Source of the DNA: Massilia forsythiae
GTDB lineage: Bacteria; Pseudomonadota; Gammaproteobacteria; Burkholderiales; Burkholderiaceae_D
Assembly (NCBI RefSeq): GCF_012849555.1
Contig: NZ_CP051685.1
Location: 5,270,001-5,334,000, forward strand
Length of the DNA stretch: 64,000 bases
Direction of reading: 5' to 3'
The position numbers and the translations under genes are program-made. The notes under the pieces were generated by a model. That model ran no database searches. It saw only the letters and a program-made list of their open reading frames with translations, and had not been told where the DNA came from. Positions 50,577-59,300 of the stretch are shown one piece after another; the first letter of the stretch is position 1, and each line of letters opens with the position of its first letter.

Positions 50577-50834
50577 TCAGCCCCCGGTCACCGGCGGGAA
50601 GAAGGCCACTTCGGCGCCGTCGCGCAGCGGGGTCGCCGGGTCGCACATGGCCTGGTCGAAGGCCGTGCGCAGCGCCCGTTCGGGGGCCAGGGCTTCGGCC
50701 CAGGCGCCGCCGCGCGCGGCGAGGAAGTCGCGCAGCGCGCCGACCGTGGTCACGTCCGGCGGCAGGTCCAGCGTCTCGCCGGCGCTGCCGAGGGCTTCGC
50801 GCACGCTGGCGAAGAAACGCAGCTTGATATTCAT
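50577..50834 (-). CDS. moaD: molybdopterin synthase sulfur-carrier subunit
   Basis: 85 residues with the ubiquitin-like MoaD fold. It starts MNIKLRFFASVREALG and ends FFPPVTGG. The terminal Gly-Gly is the thiocarboxylated end that gives sulfur to precursor Z. The usual partner moaE does not follow: a repeat does. It is transcribed after moeA. Confidence 0.96.
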   Translation of the reverse strand: MNIKLRFFASVREALGSAGETLDLPPDVTTVGALRDFLAARGGAWAEALAPERALRTAFDQAMCDPATPLRDGAEVAFFPPVTGG

Positions 50835-50850
50835 GGTGTTCCTTCGTTGT

Positions 50851-52173
50851 TCAATGTTGCAGGAAGGCGAACGGGATGAAGCGTACCGTGTCGCCGCGCG
50901 CGATCGCCTGGCCCGGCGGATTGTCGACCAGGCCGTCGGCCCAGACGGTCGAGGTCAGCACGCCCGAGCCCTGGTTCGGGAACAAATCGAGGCCGCCCTC
51001 GGCGTTCATGCGCACGCGCAGGAATTCGTTGCGGCGGTCGGGTTTCACCCAGTCGAAGTCGGCGCGCAGCGGCAGCGAACGCGGCTCTACCGCGCCGCTC
51101 ACGCCCTGCAAGCGCAGCACGAACGGCCGCACGAACAGCAGGAAGGTGATGAAGCTGGACACCGGGTTGCCCGGCAGGCCGATGAAGAAGGCGGTGCCGG
51201 CCTGCTGCGCGGCGCTGTCGGGAGCACCAGCGGCAGCGCTGCCGGACGATGCGCGACGCACTTCGCCGAACGCCAGCGGCTTGCCCGGCTTGACCGCGAT
51301 CTGCCACATGTCCAGGCGCCCTTCCGCCTCCACCGCCGGCTTGATGTGGTCTTCCTCGCCGACCGAGACGCCGCCCGAGGTGATGATCAGGTCGTGCCCG
51401 CGCGCTGCGCGGCGCAGCGTGTCGCGCGTGGCCGGCAGCGAATCCGGCACGATGCCGTAGTCGCTGATCTCGCAGCCGAGGTCCTGCAGCAGGCCGCGCA
51501 GGGTGAACCGGTTCGAGTTGTAGATGGCGCCCGGGGCCAGCGCTTCACCCGGCATCGCCAGCTCGTCGCCGGTGAAGAACACCGCCACCCGCAGGCGGCG
51601 CCGCACCGGCAGCGTGGCCAGGCCGACGGACGCCGCCAGCCCGGTTTCCTGGCCGCGCAGGCGCGTGCCCGCCGCCAGGATCACGGCGCCGCTGCGCACG
51701 TCCTCGCCGGCGCGGCGGATCCATTCGCCGGCGCGCGGCGCATGCTTGACGACCACGCGGCCGCCATCGGCCTCGCACTGTTCCTGCATCACCACCGCGT
51801 CCGCGCCCGCGGGAATCAGGGCGCCGGTGAAGATGCGCGCGGCGCTGCCCGGCGCCAGCGGCTGGCCGACGGTGCCGGCCGGGATGCGCTGGCTCACCGG
51901 CAGCGTCGCCGACCCGCTCGCGCAATCGGCGGCGCGCACCGCGTAGCCATCCATCTGCGTGTTGTCGGCGGCCGGCACGTCCAGCAGCGCCACCTGGTCG
52001 CGCGCCAGCACGCGGCCGGCGGCGGCCAGCGTGTCGACCTCCTCGATGCCGTCCACCGGACGCGCCGCGGACAACAGGACGTCGAGCGCGGCGCGCACCG
52101 TCAGCATCGGCTTGCGCGCCGGCGCGCCTCCGTGCGCCGGCGCGGCGGCGCCGTTGTCCATCGCTGCGCTCAT
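50851..52173 (-). CDS. moeA: molybdopterin molybdenumtransferase MoeA
   Basis: 440 residues. Typical regions are LLDVPAADNTQMDGYAVRA, ARIFTGALIPAGADAVVMQE, IITSGGVSVGEEDHIKPAVE and FIGLPGNPVSSFITFLLF, the last near the active site. It inserts molybdate into adenylylated molybdopterin. The start overlaps the thrC stop by 4 bp; moaD follows 16 bp after the stop. The first 20 residues are Ala/Gly-rich and lie outside the conserved domain. Confidence 0.96.
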   Translation of the reverse strand: MSAAMDNGAAAPAHGGAPARKPMLTVRAALDVLLSAARPVDGIEEVDTLAAAGRVLARDQVALLDVPAADNTQMDGYAVRAADCASGSATLPVSQRIPAGTVGQPLAPGSAARIFTGALIPAGADAVVMQEQCEADGGRVVVKHAPRAGEWIRRAGEDVRSGAVILAAGTRLRGQETGLAASVGLATLPVRRRLRVAVFFTGDELAMPGEALAPGAIYNSNRFTLRGLLQDLGCEISDYGIVPDSLPATRDTLRRAARGHDLIITSGGVSVGEEDHIKPAVEAEGRLDMWQIAVKPGKPLAFGEVRRASSGSAAAGAPDSAAQQAGTAFFIGLPGNPVSSFITFLLFVRPFVLRLQGVSGAVEPRSLPLRADFDWVKPDRRNEFLRVRMNAEGGLDLFPNQGSGVLTSTVWADGLVDNPPGQAIARGDTVRFIPFAFLQH

Positions 52174-53681
52174 CGAGCCGGCTCCGCACCTGCCGGCGCC
52201 GCCTGCGCCAGCCCCGTATGCGCGGCGATGAATTCCTTCATCTGCGCCACGTTCGGATGCATCACCACGAAGCGCTGCGGCAGCGTCTCGATGTCCTCGA
52301 AGCCGGCCGGGCGCGCGGCGTCGCTGCCGAGCGCTTCCAGGATGGTTTCGTTGAACTTGGCGGCCAGCGCGGTTTCCAGCACGATCATCGGCACGCCCGG
52401 CTCGACGTGTTCGCGCGCCACCTTGATGCCGTCGGCAGTGTGGGTGTCGATGGTGATGCCGTAGTCGTCGAACACCGAGCGGATCGTGGCCAGGCGGTCG
52501 GCGTGGGTCGAGCGGCCGGACACGAAGCCGTACTGCGCGACGCGCTTGAATTCGTCGCCGTCGCTGCCCGGCGCGCCCGACAGATCGAAGCCGCCCTCGG
52601 TCTCGACCTGGCGGAACAGCGCATGGGTGCGCTCCGGGTCGCGCCCGACCAGCTCGTACACGAAGCGCTCGAAGTTGGACGCCTTGGAGATGTCCATCGA
52701 CGGGCTGCTGGTGTGGTAGGTCTCGCTGCTTTTCCTCACGCGGTACACGCCGGTGCGGAAGAACTCGTCCAGCACGTTGTTCTCGTTGGTGGCCACCACC
52801 AGCTTGTCGATCGGCAGGCCCATCATGCGCGCGATGTGGCCGGCGCAGATGTTGCCGAAATTGCCCGACGGGACCGTGAACGACACCTTCTGCGCGTTCG
52901 AGGTCGTGGCCATCAGGTAGCCGCGGAAGTAGTACACCACCTGCGCCACCACGCGCGCCCAGTTGATCGAATTCACCGTGCCGATCTTCTGGCGCACCTT
53001 GAACGCGAGGTCGCCGGAAACCGCCTTGACCATGTCCTGGCAATCGTCGAACACGCCCTCCACCGCGATGTTGAAGATGTTCGGATCCTGCAGGCTGAAC
53101 ATCTGCGCGGTCTGGAAGGCGCTCATCTTGGCATGCGGCGACAGCATGAACACGCGGATGCCGCGCTTGCCGCGCATCGCGTACTCGGCGGCGCTGCCGG
53201 TGTCGCCGGAGGTGGCGCCGAAGATGTTCAGCTCGTCGCCGTCCTTGGCCAGCGCGTATTCGAACAAATTGCCCAGCAACTGCATCGCCATGTCCTTGAA
53301 GGCCAGCGTGGGACCGTTCGACAAGCCCTGCAGGAGCAGCGTGCGCTCGCCGCTCTGCTCCAGCACGCGCAGCGGCGTGATCTCGGCGCTGCTTTCATCG
53401 GCGCGCGCGTTGCGGTAGACCTCGGCGGTATAGGTCTTGGCGGTGAGCGCCTTCAGGTCCTGCTCGGGAATGTCGGTGGCGAACTTGCGCAGGATCTCGA
53501 AGGCCAGTTCGGCGTAGGACAGGGTGCGCCAGGCGTCGAGTTCGGCGCCGCTGACTTGCGGGTAGTCCGCCGGCAAATACAGGCCGCCGTCCGGCGCCAG
53601 GCCGCTCAGCAGGATGTCGGAGAAGGTATCGGGTTGTCGTGCTGCGGACGCGCCGGTGGCGCGGGTGGACACATAATGCAT
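52170..53681 (-). CDS. thrC: threonine synthase
   Basis: 503 residues from the ATG at 53681 (MHYVSTRA, the usual beginning). The PLP Lys lies in GPTLAFKDMAMQLLG, and other family stretches are LNIFGATSGDTGSAAEYAM, FTVPSGNFGNICAGHIARMMG and NNVLDEFFRTG. It converts O-phosphohomoserine to threonine. In Burkholderiales hom normally lies just upstream; here there is a small palindrome and then sdaA. It is translationally coupled to moeA. Confidence 0.97.
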   Translation of the reverse strand: MHYVSTRATGASAARQPDTFSDILLSGLAPDGGLYLPADYPQVSGAELDAWRTLSYAELAFEILRKFATDIPEQDLKALTAKTYTAEVYRNARADESSAEITPLRVLEQSGERTLLLQGLSNGPTLAFKDMAMQLLGNLFEYALAKDGDELNIFGATSGDTGSAAEYAMRGKRGIRVFMLSPHAKMSAFQTAQMFSLQDPNIFNIAVEGVFDDCQDMVKAVSGDLAFKVRQKIGTVNSINWARVVAQVVYYFRGYLMATTSNAQKVSFTVPSGNFGNICAGHIARMMGLPIDKLVVATNENNVLDEFFRTGVYRVRKSSETYHTSSPSMDISKASNFERFVYELVGRDPERTHALFRQVETEGGFDLSGAPGSDGDEFKRVAQYGFVSGRSTHADRLATIRSVFDDYGITIDTHTADGIKVAREHVEPGVPMIVLETALAAKFNETILEALGSDAARPAGFEDIETLPQRFVVMHPNVAQMKEFIAAHTGLAQAAPAGAEPAR

Positions 53682-53791
53682 ACGATGAAAAGATTCCGGG
53701 GTGGCTGGCAAGGGACATTCATTATAGTCCGGCCCGCGGAAAGTTGTCTTTTTACCGAATATTGTTCCGTTAGAAAGCGGGTAATGCGTAC

Positions 53792-53813
53792 GGTGGACGG
53801 GCCTGCGTCCACC
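53792..53813. repeat. GTGGACG-family short hairpin
   Basis: GGTGGACG and CGTCCACC with a GCCTG-type loop, followed by CTGCGC as in the copy at 32495. It lies between the 3' end of sdaA and the 5' end of thrC and may act as a weak terminator for sdaA. Confidence 0.65.
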
Positions 53814-53837
53814 CTGCGCAGCGCCTGTCCGTCCGCG

Positions 53838-55235
53838 TCAGCAGGCGGCGTGGTTGACCGTCACCACGTGGATCGCCAGTCCGCCCAGCGAGGTTTCCTT
53901 GTACTTGGCCTGCATGTCGGCCCCGGTCTGGCGCATGGTCTCGATCACGTCGTCCAGGCTGACCATGTGGGTGCCGTCGCCCTTGAGCGCCAGCGAGGCC
54001 GCGGTGATCGCCTTGATCGCCCCCATGCCGTTGCGCTCGATGCACGGGATCTGCACCAGGCCGCCGATCGGGTCGCAGGTCATGCCCAGGTGGTGCTCGA
54101 TGCCGATCTCGGCGGCGTTCTCGATCTGCTCGTTGGTGCCTTTCAAGCCCGCCACCAGGCCGGCCGCCGCCATCGCGCAGGCCACGCCGACCTCGCCCTG
54201 GCAGCCGACCTCGGCGCCGGAAATCGAGGCATTCTTCTTGCACAGCATGCCGATCGCCGCCGAGGTCAGCAGGAAATCGCGCACGCCGCGCTGGGGGTCG
54301 CTCGGACGGCAATCCTCGGCGTAGTAGCGCAGCACCGCCGGGATGATGCCGGCCGCGCCGTTGGTCGGCGCCGTCACCACGCGCCCGCCGGCAGCGTTTT
54401 CCTCGTTCACCGCCATCGCGTACAGGCTGACCTGGTTGACGGCGTCGTGCGGCAGGTGATTCGCCACCCCTTTGGCGTCCTGCTCCTGGCGCCACAGCTT
54501 GGCGGCGCGGCGCTTCACGTTCAGCCCGCCCGGCAACTGGCCCTCGGTAACGAGGCCGTGCGCGATGCAGTCGCGCATCACGTGCCAGATGCGGTCCAGG
54601 CCGGCGTCCAGCTCGGCCTCGGTCATGCGCACCAGCTCATTGGCGCGCAGCATGGCGGGAATGCCCAGGCCATGCGCGCGGCCCTGCGCCAGCAGCCCGG
54701 CCATGGTGTCGAACGGGAACGGGACCGCGGGCGGCGCCGCCTCCGCCGCGGCTTGCGGCGTATCGCCGGCCGCCACGATGAAGCCGCCGCCGACCGAGTA
54801 ATAGATGCGCTCGATGACGCTGCCGTCGACCAGCTTGAGCACGAAACGCATGCCGTTCGGGTGGCCGGGCAGCGTCGACTGCTTGTGCCAGACCAGGCCG
54901 GTGCGCGCGCCGAACGGCACCGTCTTTTGCCCCAGCAGCGACAATTCGCCGTCCAGCTCGGCCTCGGCCAGCTTGTCCTCGACCGTGTCCGGGTCGATGT
55001 CCTGCGGCGTCTCGCCCATCAGCCCCAGGATCACCGCCTTGTCGGTGGCGTGGCCGACGCCGGTCAGCGCCAGCGAGCCGTACAGGTGCGCCTCGACCCC
55101 GGCGGCCTCGTCGAGGTTGCCGAACTCGCCCACGTAATCGAGCAGGAAGCGGCGCGCCGCCACCATCGGGCCGACCGTGTGGGAACTGGAGGGGCCGATG
55201 CCGATCTTGAAGAGGTCGAATACGCTCATGTCCAT
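53838..55235 (-). CDS. sdaA: L-serine ammonia-lyase, iron-sulfur dependent, single chain
   Basis: 465 residues. The beta domain starts SVFDLFKIGIGPSSSHTVGPM. The alpha domain has the three Fe-S Cys in IGMLCKKNASISGAEVGCQG and GMTCDPIGGLVQIPC. It deaminates serine to pyruvate. AAGGAG is well placed for the chosen ATG at 55235 (a second ATG two codons later is possible). Together with the threonine dehydrogenase pair just upstream it fits a Thr-Gly-Ser-pyruvate breakdown route, although a repeat separates them. Confidence 0.96.
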   Translation of the reverse strand: MDMSVFDLFKIGIGPSSSHTVGPMVAARRFLLDYVGEFGNLDEAAGVEAHLYGSLALTGVGHATDKAVILGLMGETPQDIDPDTVEDKLAEAELDGELSLLGQKTVPFGARTGLVWHKQSTLPGHPNGMRFVLKLVDGSVIERIYYSVGGGFIVAAGDTPQAAAEAAPPAVPFPFDTMAGLLAQGRAHGLGIPAMLRANELVRMTEAELDAGLDRIWHVMRDCIAHGLVTEGQLPGGLNVKRRAAKLWRQEQDAKGVANHLPHDAVNQVSLYAMAVNEENAAGGRVVTAPTNGAAGIIPAVLRYYAEDCRPSDPQRGVRDFLLTSAAIGMLCKKNASISGAEVGCQGEVGVACAMAAAGLVAGLKGTNEQIENAAEIGIEHHLGMTCDPIGGLVQIPCIERNGMGAIKAITAASLALKGDGTHMVSLDDVIETMRQTGADMQAKYKETSLGGLAIHVVTVNHAAC

Positions 55236-55310
55236 GGGGTGTCTCCTTTGTTGCTTGCTTTGTTGCTTATAAAGTGCTGCAAATGGCCTGCCTGGACGCG
55301 CCGCCCGATA

Positions 55311-55436
55311 CGTCGTCCCCGCGCAGGCGGGGACCCATACCGAGCTTGCGAAGTCACATACTCGAAAGCACCGCGATGCTCTCAATGTAACGATTTCTGA
55401 TACTCAGCATGGGTCCCCGCCTGCGCGGGGACGACG
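55311..55436. repeat. paired-palindrome (BIME-like) intergenic repeat
   Basis: CGTCGTCCCCGCGCAGG arm and inverted CCTGCGCGGGGACGACG arm, about 70 bp apart, between the sdaA start and the threonine dehydrogenase stop. In this position it could end the upstream transcript but must leave room for the sdaA promoter. Confidence 0.82.
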
Positions 55437-55487
55437 GTTTACAGGACGTCGCCTAGAAAATGGACCGCAATGTCTCCAGACCGAAAT

Positions 55488-56444
55488 TCAGGCCGCCTGC
55501 CCCACATCCACGTTTTCCAGCATGTCGGCCACCATCTCATCGACACCGATGCGCGCGTTCCAGCCCCAGTCGGCCGTGGCACGGGCGTCGTCCAGGCTCT
55601 GCGGCCAGGAATCGGCGATCTGCTGGCGGCTGTCCGGCCGGTAGGCGATACGGAACGCCGGCAGCTTGCGCCCGATGGCTGCCGCCAGTTCGCGCGGGTT
55701 GAACGAGACGCCGGCCACGTTGTAAGAGGAGCGGATCGCGACCTTCTCCGCCGGCGCGTCCATCAGCTCGACGGTGGCGCGGATGGCGTCCGGCATGTAG
55801 ATCATCGGCAGCGTGGTCTCCGGGCCAAGGAAGCATTCGTAGGTCTCGCCGCGCAGCGCCGCGTGGAAGATCGCGATGGCGTAGTCGGTGGTGCCGCCGC
55901 CCGGAGGCGACTTGAAGCTGATGATGCCGGGGTAGCGGATGCTGCGCACGTCGACGCCGTACCTGGCGTGGTAGTACTCGCACAGGCGCTCGCCGGCCAG
56001 CTTGCTGATGCCGTAGATCGAGGTCGGGTCCATCACCGTGTACTGCGGGGTGTTTTCCGCCGGCGTGTTCGGGCCGAAGGCGGCGATCGAGGATGGCCAG
56101 AACACCTTCAGCGGCGTGCCCGCCTCGACCCGCTCGCGCGCGATTTCCAGGATGTTGAGCAAGCCGTCCATGTTCAGCGTCCAGGCCTTCAGCGGCGCCT
56201 TCTCGCCGGTGGCGGACAGCAGCGCCGCCAGCTGGTAGACCTGGGTGATGCCTTCGGCGGCCACCAGGCCGGCGACGGCGTCGCGGTCGAGCACGTCCAG
56301 GCGCGTGTAGCGCGCCGCGCCGTAGACGTTGTCCGCGCCGATGTCCGAGGCGATCACGTTGTCGGCGCCGTGCTGCTGCGCCAGGAAGGCCGCCAGTTCA
56401 CTGCCGATCTGGCCGTTGGCGCCGATGATGAGAATGCGTTCCAT
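55488..56444 (-). CDS. NAD-dependent L-threonine 3-dehydrogenase, epimerase/SDR type
   Basis: 318 residues. Rossmann motif RILIIGANGQIGSELA, catalytic YGISK in PTSIYGISKLAGE, and RSIRYPGIISFKSPPGGGTTDYA, which is typical of the short-chain (UDP-glucose-epimerase-like) threonine dehydrogenases. It oxidises threonine to 2-amino-3-oxobutyrate, the substrate of Kbl encoded 126 bp upstream on the same strand. The neighbour makes threonine dehydrogenase much more likely than a sugar epimerase. Confidence 0.92.
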   Translation of the reverse strand: MERILIIGANGQIGSELAAFLAQQHGADNVIASDIGADNVYGAARYTRLDVLDRDAVAGLVAAEGITQVYQLAALLSATGEKAPLKAWTLNMDGLLNILEIARERVEAGTPLKVFWPSSIAAFGPNTPAENTPQYTVMDPTSIYGISKLAGERLCEYYHARYGVDVRSIRYPGIISFKSPPGGGTTDYAIAIFHAALRGETYECFLGPETTLPMIYMPDAIRATVELMDAPAEKVAIRSSYNVAGVSFNPRELAAAIGRKLPAFRIAYRPDSRQQIADSWPQSLDDARATADWGWNARIGVDEMVADMLENVDVGQAA

Positions 56445-56569
56445 GCTTGTCGTCCTGTTCCTGCTGAATGCTGAATGCGCCGGCCCCGGTCCGGGCCCGG
56501 CTGGTATGGCTGCCGGCGCCTCGTGGGCACGCGGCCGGCCGTGGTGGCGGTTGGTTGCGGCGGCCGGCC

Positions 56570-57772
56570 TCAGGCTTCGAGGATGCCGAGTTCGCGCCCG
56601 GCCTGCTCGAAGGCCTTCAATACGGTGTCGAGCTGCTCGCGGGTGTGCGCCGCCGACAGCTGCACGCGCACGCGCGCCTGGCCCATCGGCACCACCGGGT
56701 AGAAGAAGCCGGACAGCAGCACGCCCAATTCGAACATGCGCGCGGCGAATTTCTGCGCCACCGGCGCGTCGAACAGCATCACCGGCACCACCGGGTGCGT
56801 GCCCGGCTTGATGGTGAAGCCGATGCGCTCGATCTCGCGGCGGAAGTAGGCGGTGTTCTCGTGCAGGCGGTCGCGCAGTTCGGTCGATTTGCTGATGCGC
56901 TCCAGCACCGCCAGCGAGGCGCCGGCGATCATCGGCGCCAGCGTGTTGGAGAACAGGTAGGGACGCGATTTCTGGCGCAGCGTCTCGATCACTTCCTTGC
57001 GGCCGGCCGTGAAGCCGCCCATCGCGCCGCCGAGGGCCTTGCCCAGCGTGCCGGTGATGATGTCGATCTTGCCCAGCACGCCGCAGTGCTCGTGGGTGCC
57101 GCGCCCGGTCTTGCCCATGAAGCCGGAAGCGTGCGATTCGTCGACCAGGGTCAGCGCGCCGTAGCGTTCCGCCAGTGCCACGATCTTGTCGAGCTGGGCG
57201 ATGGTGCCGTCCATCGAGAACACGCCGTCGGTGACGATCACCTTGTGACGCTTGCCGGCATCGGTGGCCGCCTGCAGCTGCTTTTCCAGGTCGGCCATGT
57301 CGTTGTTGGCGTAGCGGTAGCGCGCCGCCTTGCACAGGCGGATGCCGTCGATCAGCGAGGCGTGGTTCAGGGCGTCCGAGATGATGGCGTCGTTCTCGTC
57401 GAACAGCGGCTCGAACACACCGCCGTTGGCGTCGAAGGCGGCCGCGTACAGGATCGTGTCTTCAAGACCGAGGAAGCGCGACAGCGCCCCTTCCAGTTCC
57501 TTGTGCACGGTCTGGGTGCCGCAGATGAAGCGCACCGACGACAGGCCGTAGCCGTAGGTTTCCAGCGCGGCGGCCGCGGCCTGCACGGTCTCTTCGTCGC
57601 CGGACAGGCCGAGGTAGTTGTTGGCGCACATGTTGATCAGGGTGCGGCCGTCCTGGGCCACCACTTCCGAACCCTGGCGCGAGGCGATCACGCGCTCGGG
57701 CTTGAACAATCCCTCGCCCTTGAGCGTGTCGAGTTTCTGCTGGAGGGAACTATAGAATGCCTGGTCGCTCAT
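56570..57772 (-). CDS. kbl: glycine C-acetyltransferase (2-amino-3-ketobutyrate CoA ligase)
   Basis: 400 residues, alpha-oxoamine synthase family, PLP dependent. FICGTQTVHKELEGALSRFLG, LVDESHASGFMGKTGRGTHEH and the PLP Lys in TGTLGKALGGAMGG identify it. It cleaves 2-amino-3-oxobutyrate with CoA to glycine and acetyl-CoA. AAGGAC precedes the ATG. It forms an operon with the downstream dehydrogenase and faces a divergent XRE-cupin regulator. Confidence 0.97.
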   Translation of the reverse strand: MSDQAFYSSLQQKLDTLKGEGLFKPERVIASRQGSEVVAQDGRTLINMCANNYLGLSGDEETVQAAAAALETYGYGLSSVRFICGTQTVHKELEGALSRFLGLEDTILYAAAFDANGGVFEPLFDENDAIISDALNHASLIDGIRLCKAARYRYANNDMADLEKQLQAATDAGKRHKVIVTDGVFSMDGTIAQLDKIVALAERYGALTLVDESHASGFMGKTGRGTHEHCGVLGKIDIITGTLGKALGGAMGGFTAGRKEVIETLRQKSRPYLFSNTLAPMIAGASLAVLERISKSTELRDRLHENTAYFRREIERIGFTIKPGTHPVVPVMLFDAPVAQKFAARMFELGVLLSGFFYPVVPMGQARVRVQLSAAHTREQLDTVLKAFEQAGRELGILEA

Positions 57773-57865
57773 GTGTTCGTCCTTTGCTGGCCGTCTTGAC
57801 CGGTGGTTGGCGGATGTTGTACCGTTGGTCCATTCGCTGTACGAAGTTCGCTGCTCCGAGCGTCG

Positions 57866-57896
57866 TTCTGTATGTCGAACAGAAATTCAATATAAT
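57866..57896 (+). promoter_or_regulatory. promoter and palindrome in the kbl/regulator divergent region
   Basis: TATAAT at 57891-57896 is a perfect -10 facing the XRE-cupin gene. TTCTGT and ACAGAA (57866-57884, 7-bp gap) cover its -35 region, which is a poor match to TTGACA. The dyad may be the regulator's own site and also control kbl. Confidence 0.55.
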
Positions 57897-57962
57897 GAAT
57901 CTTACTCCTGGCCATTGAACTTGGCAAGCCGGCCGCGCATGCGGACGAACCAAGCACACCGA

Positions 57963-58538
57963 ATGAACAAAACGATCACCCACAGCGCCCCGCCGGAAGT
58001 CGGCGCCTCACTGCAGCGCCTGCGCCTGGCGCGCGGCCTGACGCTGGAAGACCTGTCGCGCATCGCCGGCGTCTCGAAATCGATGCTGTCGCAGATCGAG
58101 CGCGAAAAGGCCAATCCGACCATCGCCATCACCTGGCGCCTGGCCAACGCGCTGGGCGTGGAGATCGGCGACCTGCTGTCGTCCGAGGTGCGCAGCGTCG
58201 ACCTGATCCGCGTGGTCGACGCCCACGAGACCCCCACCCTGCCCGGCGCCCACGCCGGCTACGCGCTGCGCATCCTGGGACCGATGGACCTGGCCGGCAA
58301 GTACGAGTGGTACGAACTGACGCTGGCGCCGGGCGGCGAACTGGCCTCGCAGCCGCACGACCCGGGCACCAGCGAACACCTGACCGTCCTCACCGGCGCG
58401 GTCGAACTGGAGGTGGGTCCGGAAAAGCGCAGGATCAAGCACGGCGGCACCGCGCGCTACCCGGCCGACCAGGCCCACGTGATCCGCAATGCAGGCAAGA
58501 CCGAGGCGCGCGCGCTGCTGGTGGTGGTGCAGCGCTGA
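57963..58538 (+). CDS. XRE family regulator with C-terminal cupin domain
   Basis: 191 residues. HTH at about 12-70 (GASLQRLRLARGLTLEDLSRIAGVSKSMLSQIEREKANPT), then a cupin sensor at about 110-190 (LAPGGELASQPHDPGTSEHLTVLTG, ARYPADQAHVIRNAG). The class often senses small amino-acid-related ligands. Being divergent from kbl and threonine dehydrogenase, it probably controls threonine breakdown. An in-frame extension upstream is unsupported. Confidence 0.92.
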   Translation: MNKTITHSAPPEVGASLQRLRLARGLTLEDLSRIAGVSKSMLSQIEREKANPTIAITWRLANALGVEIGDLLSSEVRSVDLIRVVDAHETPTLPGAHAGYALRILGPMDLAGKYEWYELTLAPGGELASQPHDPGTSEHLTVLTGAVELEVGPEKRRIKHGGTARYPADQAHVIRNAGKTEARALLVVVQR

Positions 58539-58648
58539 GCGTTGGCGCCGCAGCGGGTGCGCGTTTGCACCGGGCGGGCGCGGCCGGCACGAACGGCGTA
58601 TATTGAACGCCACATCCGCAGCCAAGACCGATTCCGATGGAGGTGGCA

Positions 58649-59143
58649 ATGAACCGACGATTCCGCCTGCTGGCACTGGCCGGCCTGCTATTGGCATCCC
58701 AGGGCGCGGCGCTGGCGGCGGTGACCGTCAACTACGTCGACGCCGACAAGTTCACCGACCTGCCGCGCATCCCGTGGCAGCGCCAGCAGGTACTGGACGA
58801 CCTGGCCGAGCACTTCCGCCAGCTCGGCAAGACCTTGCCGCCGGGGCAGGACCTGGTCATCGACGTGCTGGACGTCGACCTGGCCGGGCGCGAGCGTCCC
58901 AACGGCTTCAGCACCGACGCCATCCGCATCCGCGAGCGCGGCGACTGGCCGCGCATGCGCCTGCACTACGCGTTCACGGAAGGCGGCCGTCCCGTGGCGG
59001 ACGGCGACGCGCTGCTGAGCGACCGCAACTACCTGAACCGCATCGGCACCTACCCGCGCGACGAACGCTGGCCGGCCGAGAAGCAGATGATCGACGACTG
59101 GTGGCGCGCGGCCATCCAGCCGGGGCGCGCCGCGGATAGATGA
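58649..59143 (+). CDS. DUF3016 family exported protein
   Basis: 164 residues from the ATG that follows GGAGGTGGCA (an ATG four codons earlier overlaps that site). The signal peptide is FRLLALAGLLLASQGAALAA. The DUF3016 pattern is VNYVDADKFTDLPR, LDDLAEHFRQLGKTLPPGQDL, VLDVDLAGRERP and a C-terminal EKQMIDDWWRAAI. The role is unknown; it is periplasmic by its signal. Confidence 0.92.
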   Translation: MNRRFRLLALAGLLLASQGAALAAVTVNYVDADKFTDLPRIPWQRQQVLDDLAEHFRQLGKTLPPGQDLVIDVLDVDLAGRERPNGFSTDAIRIRERGDWPRMRLHYAFTEGGRPVADGDALLSDRNYLNRIGTYPRDERWPAEKQMIDDWWRAAIQPGRAADR

Positions 59144-59186
59144 TGGCGGGCCGGCGCCCGCACGGCGGACGCGGCACGGTGACGGC

Positions 59187-59246
59187 CGGCGTGGCGACGC
59201 GCGGCGTGGCGACGCCCGGCGTGGCGACGCCCGGCGTGGCGACGCC
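59187..59246. repeat. four tandem copies of a 15-bp unit
   Basis: CGGCGTGGCGACGCS repeated four times without gaps; copies 2-4 are identical and copy 1 differs at the last base. It lies upstream of the gene at 59301, ending 54 bp before its ATG, and so could affect its promoter. Confidence 0.9.
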
Positions 59247-59300
59247 CAGCACGTTATCATCGCGGTCGCAGCCCGTCCCGGGCGAATCGAAAGAACGTAT

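Noticed and set aside
52218..55400. Open frame of over 1000 codons antisense to thrC and sdaA
   Set aside because: It runs through two real genes and a palindromic repeat on the other strand, so it cannot be a conserved protein.
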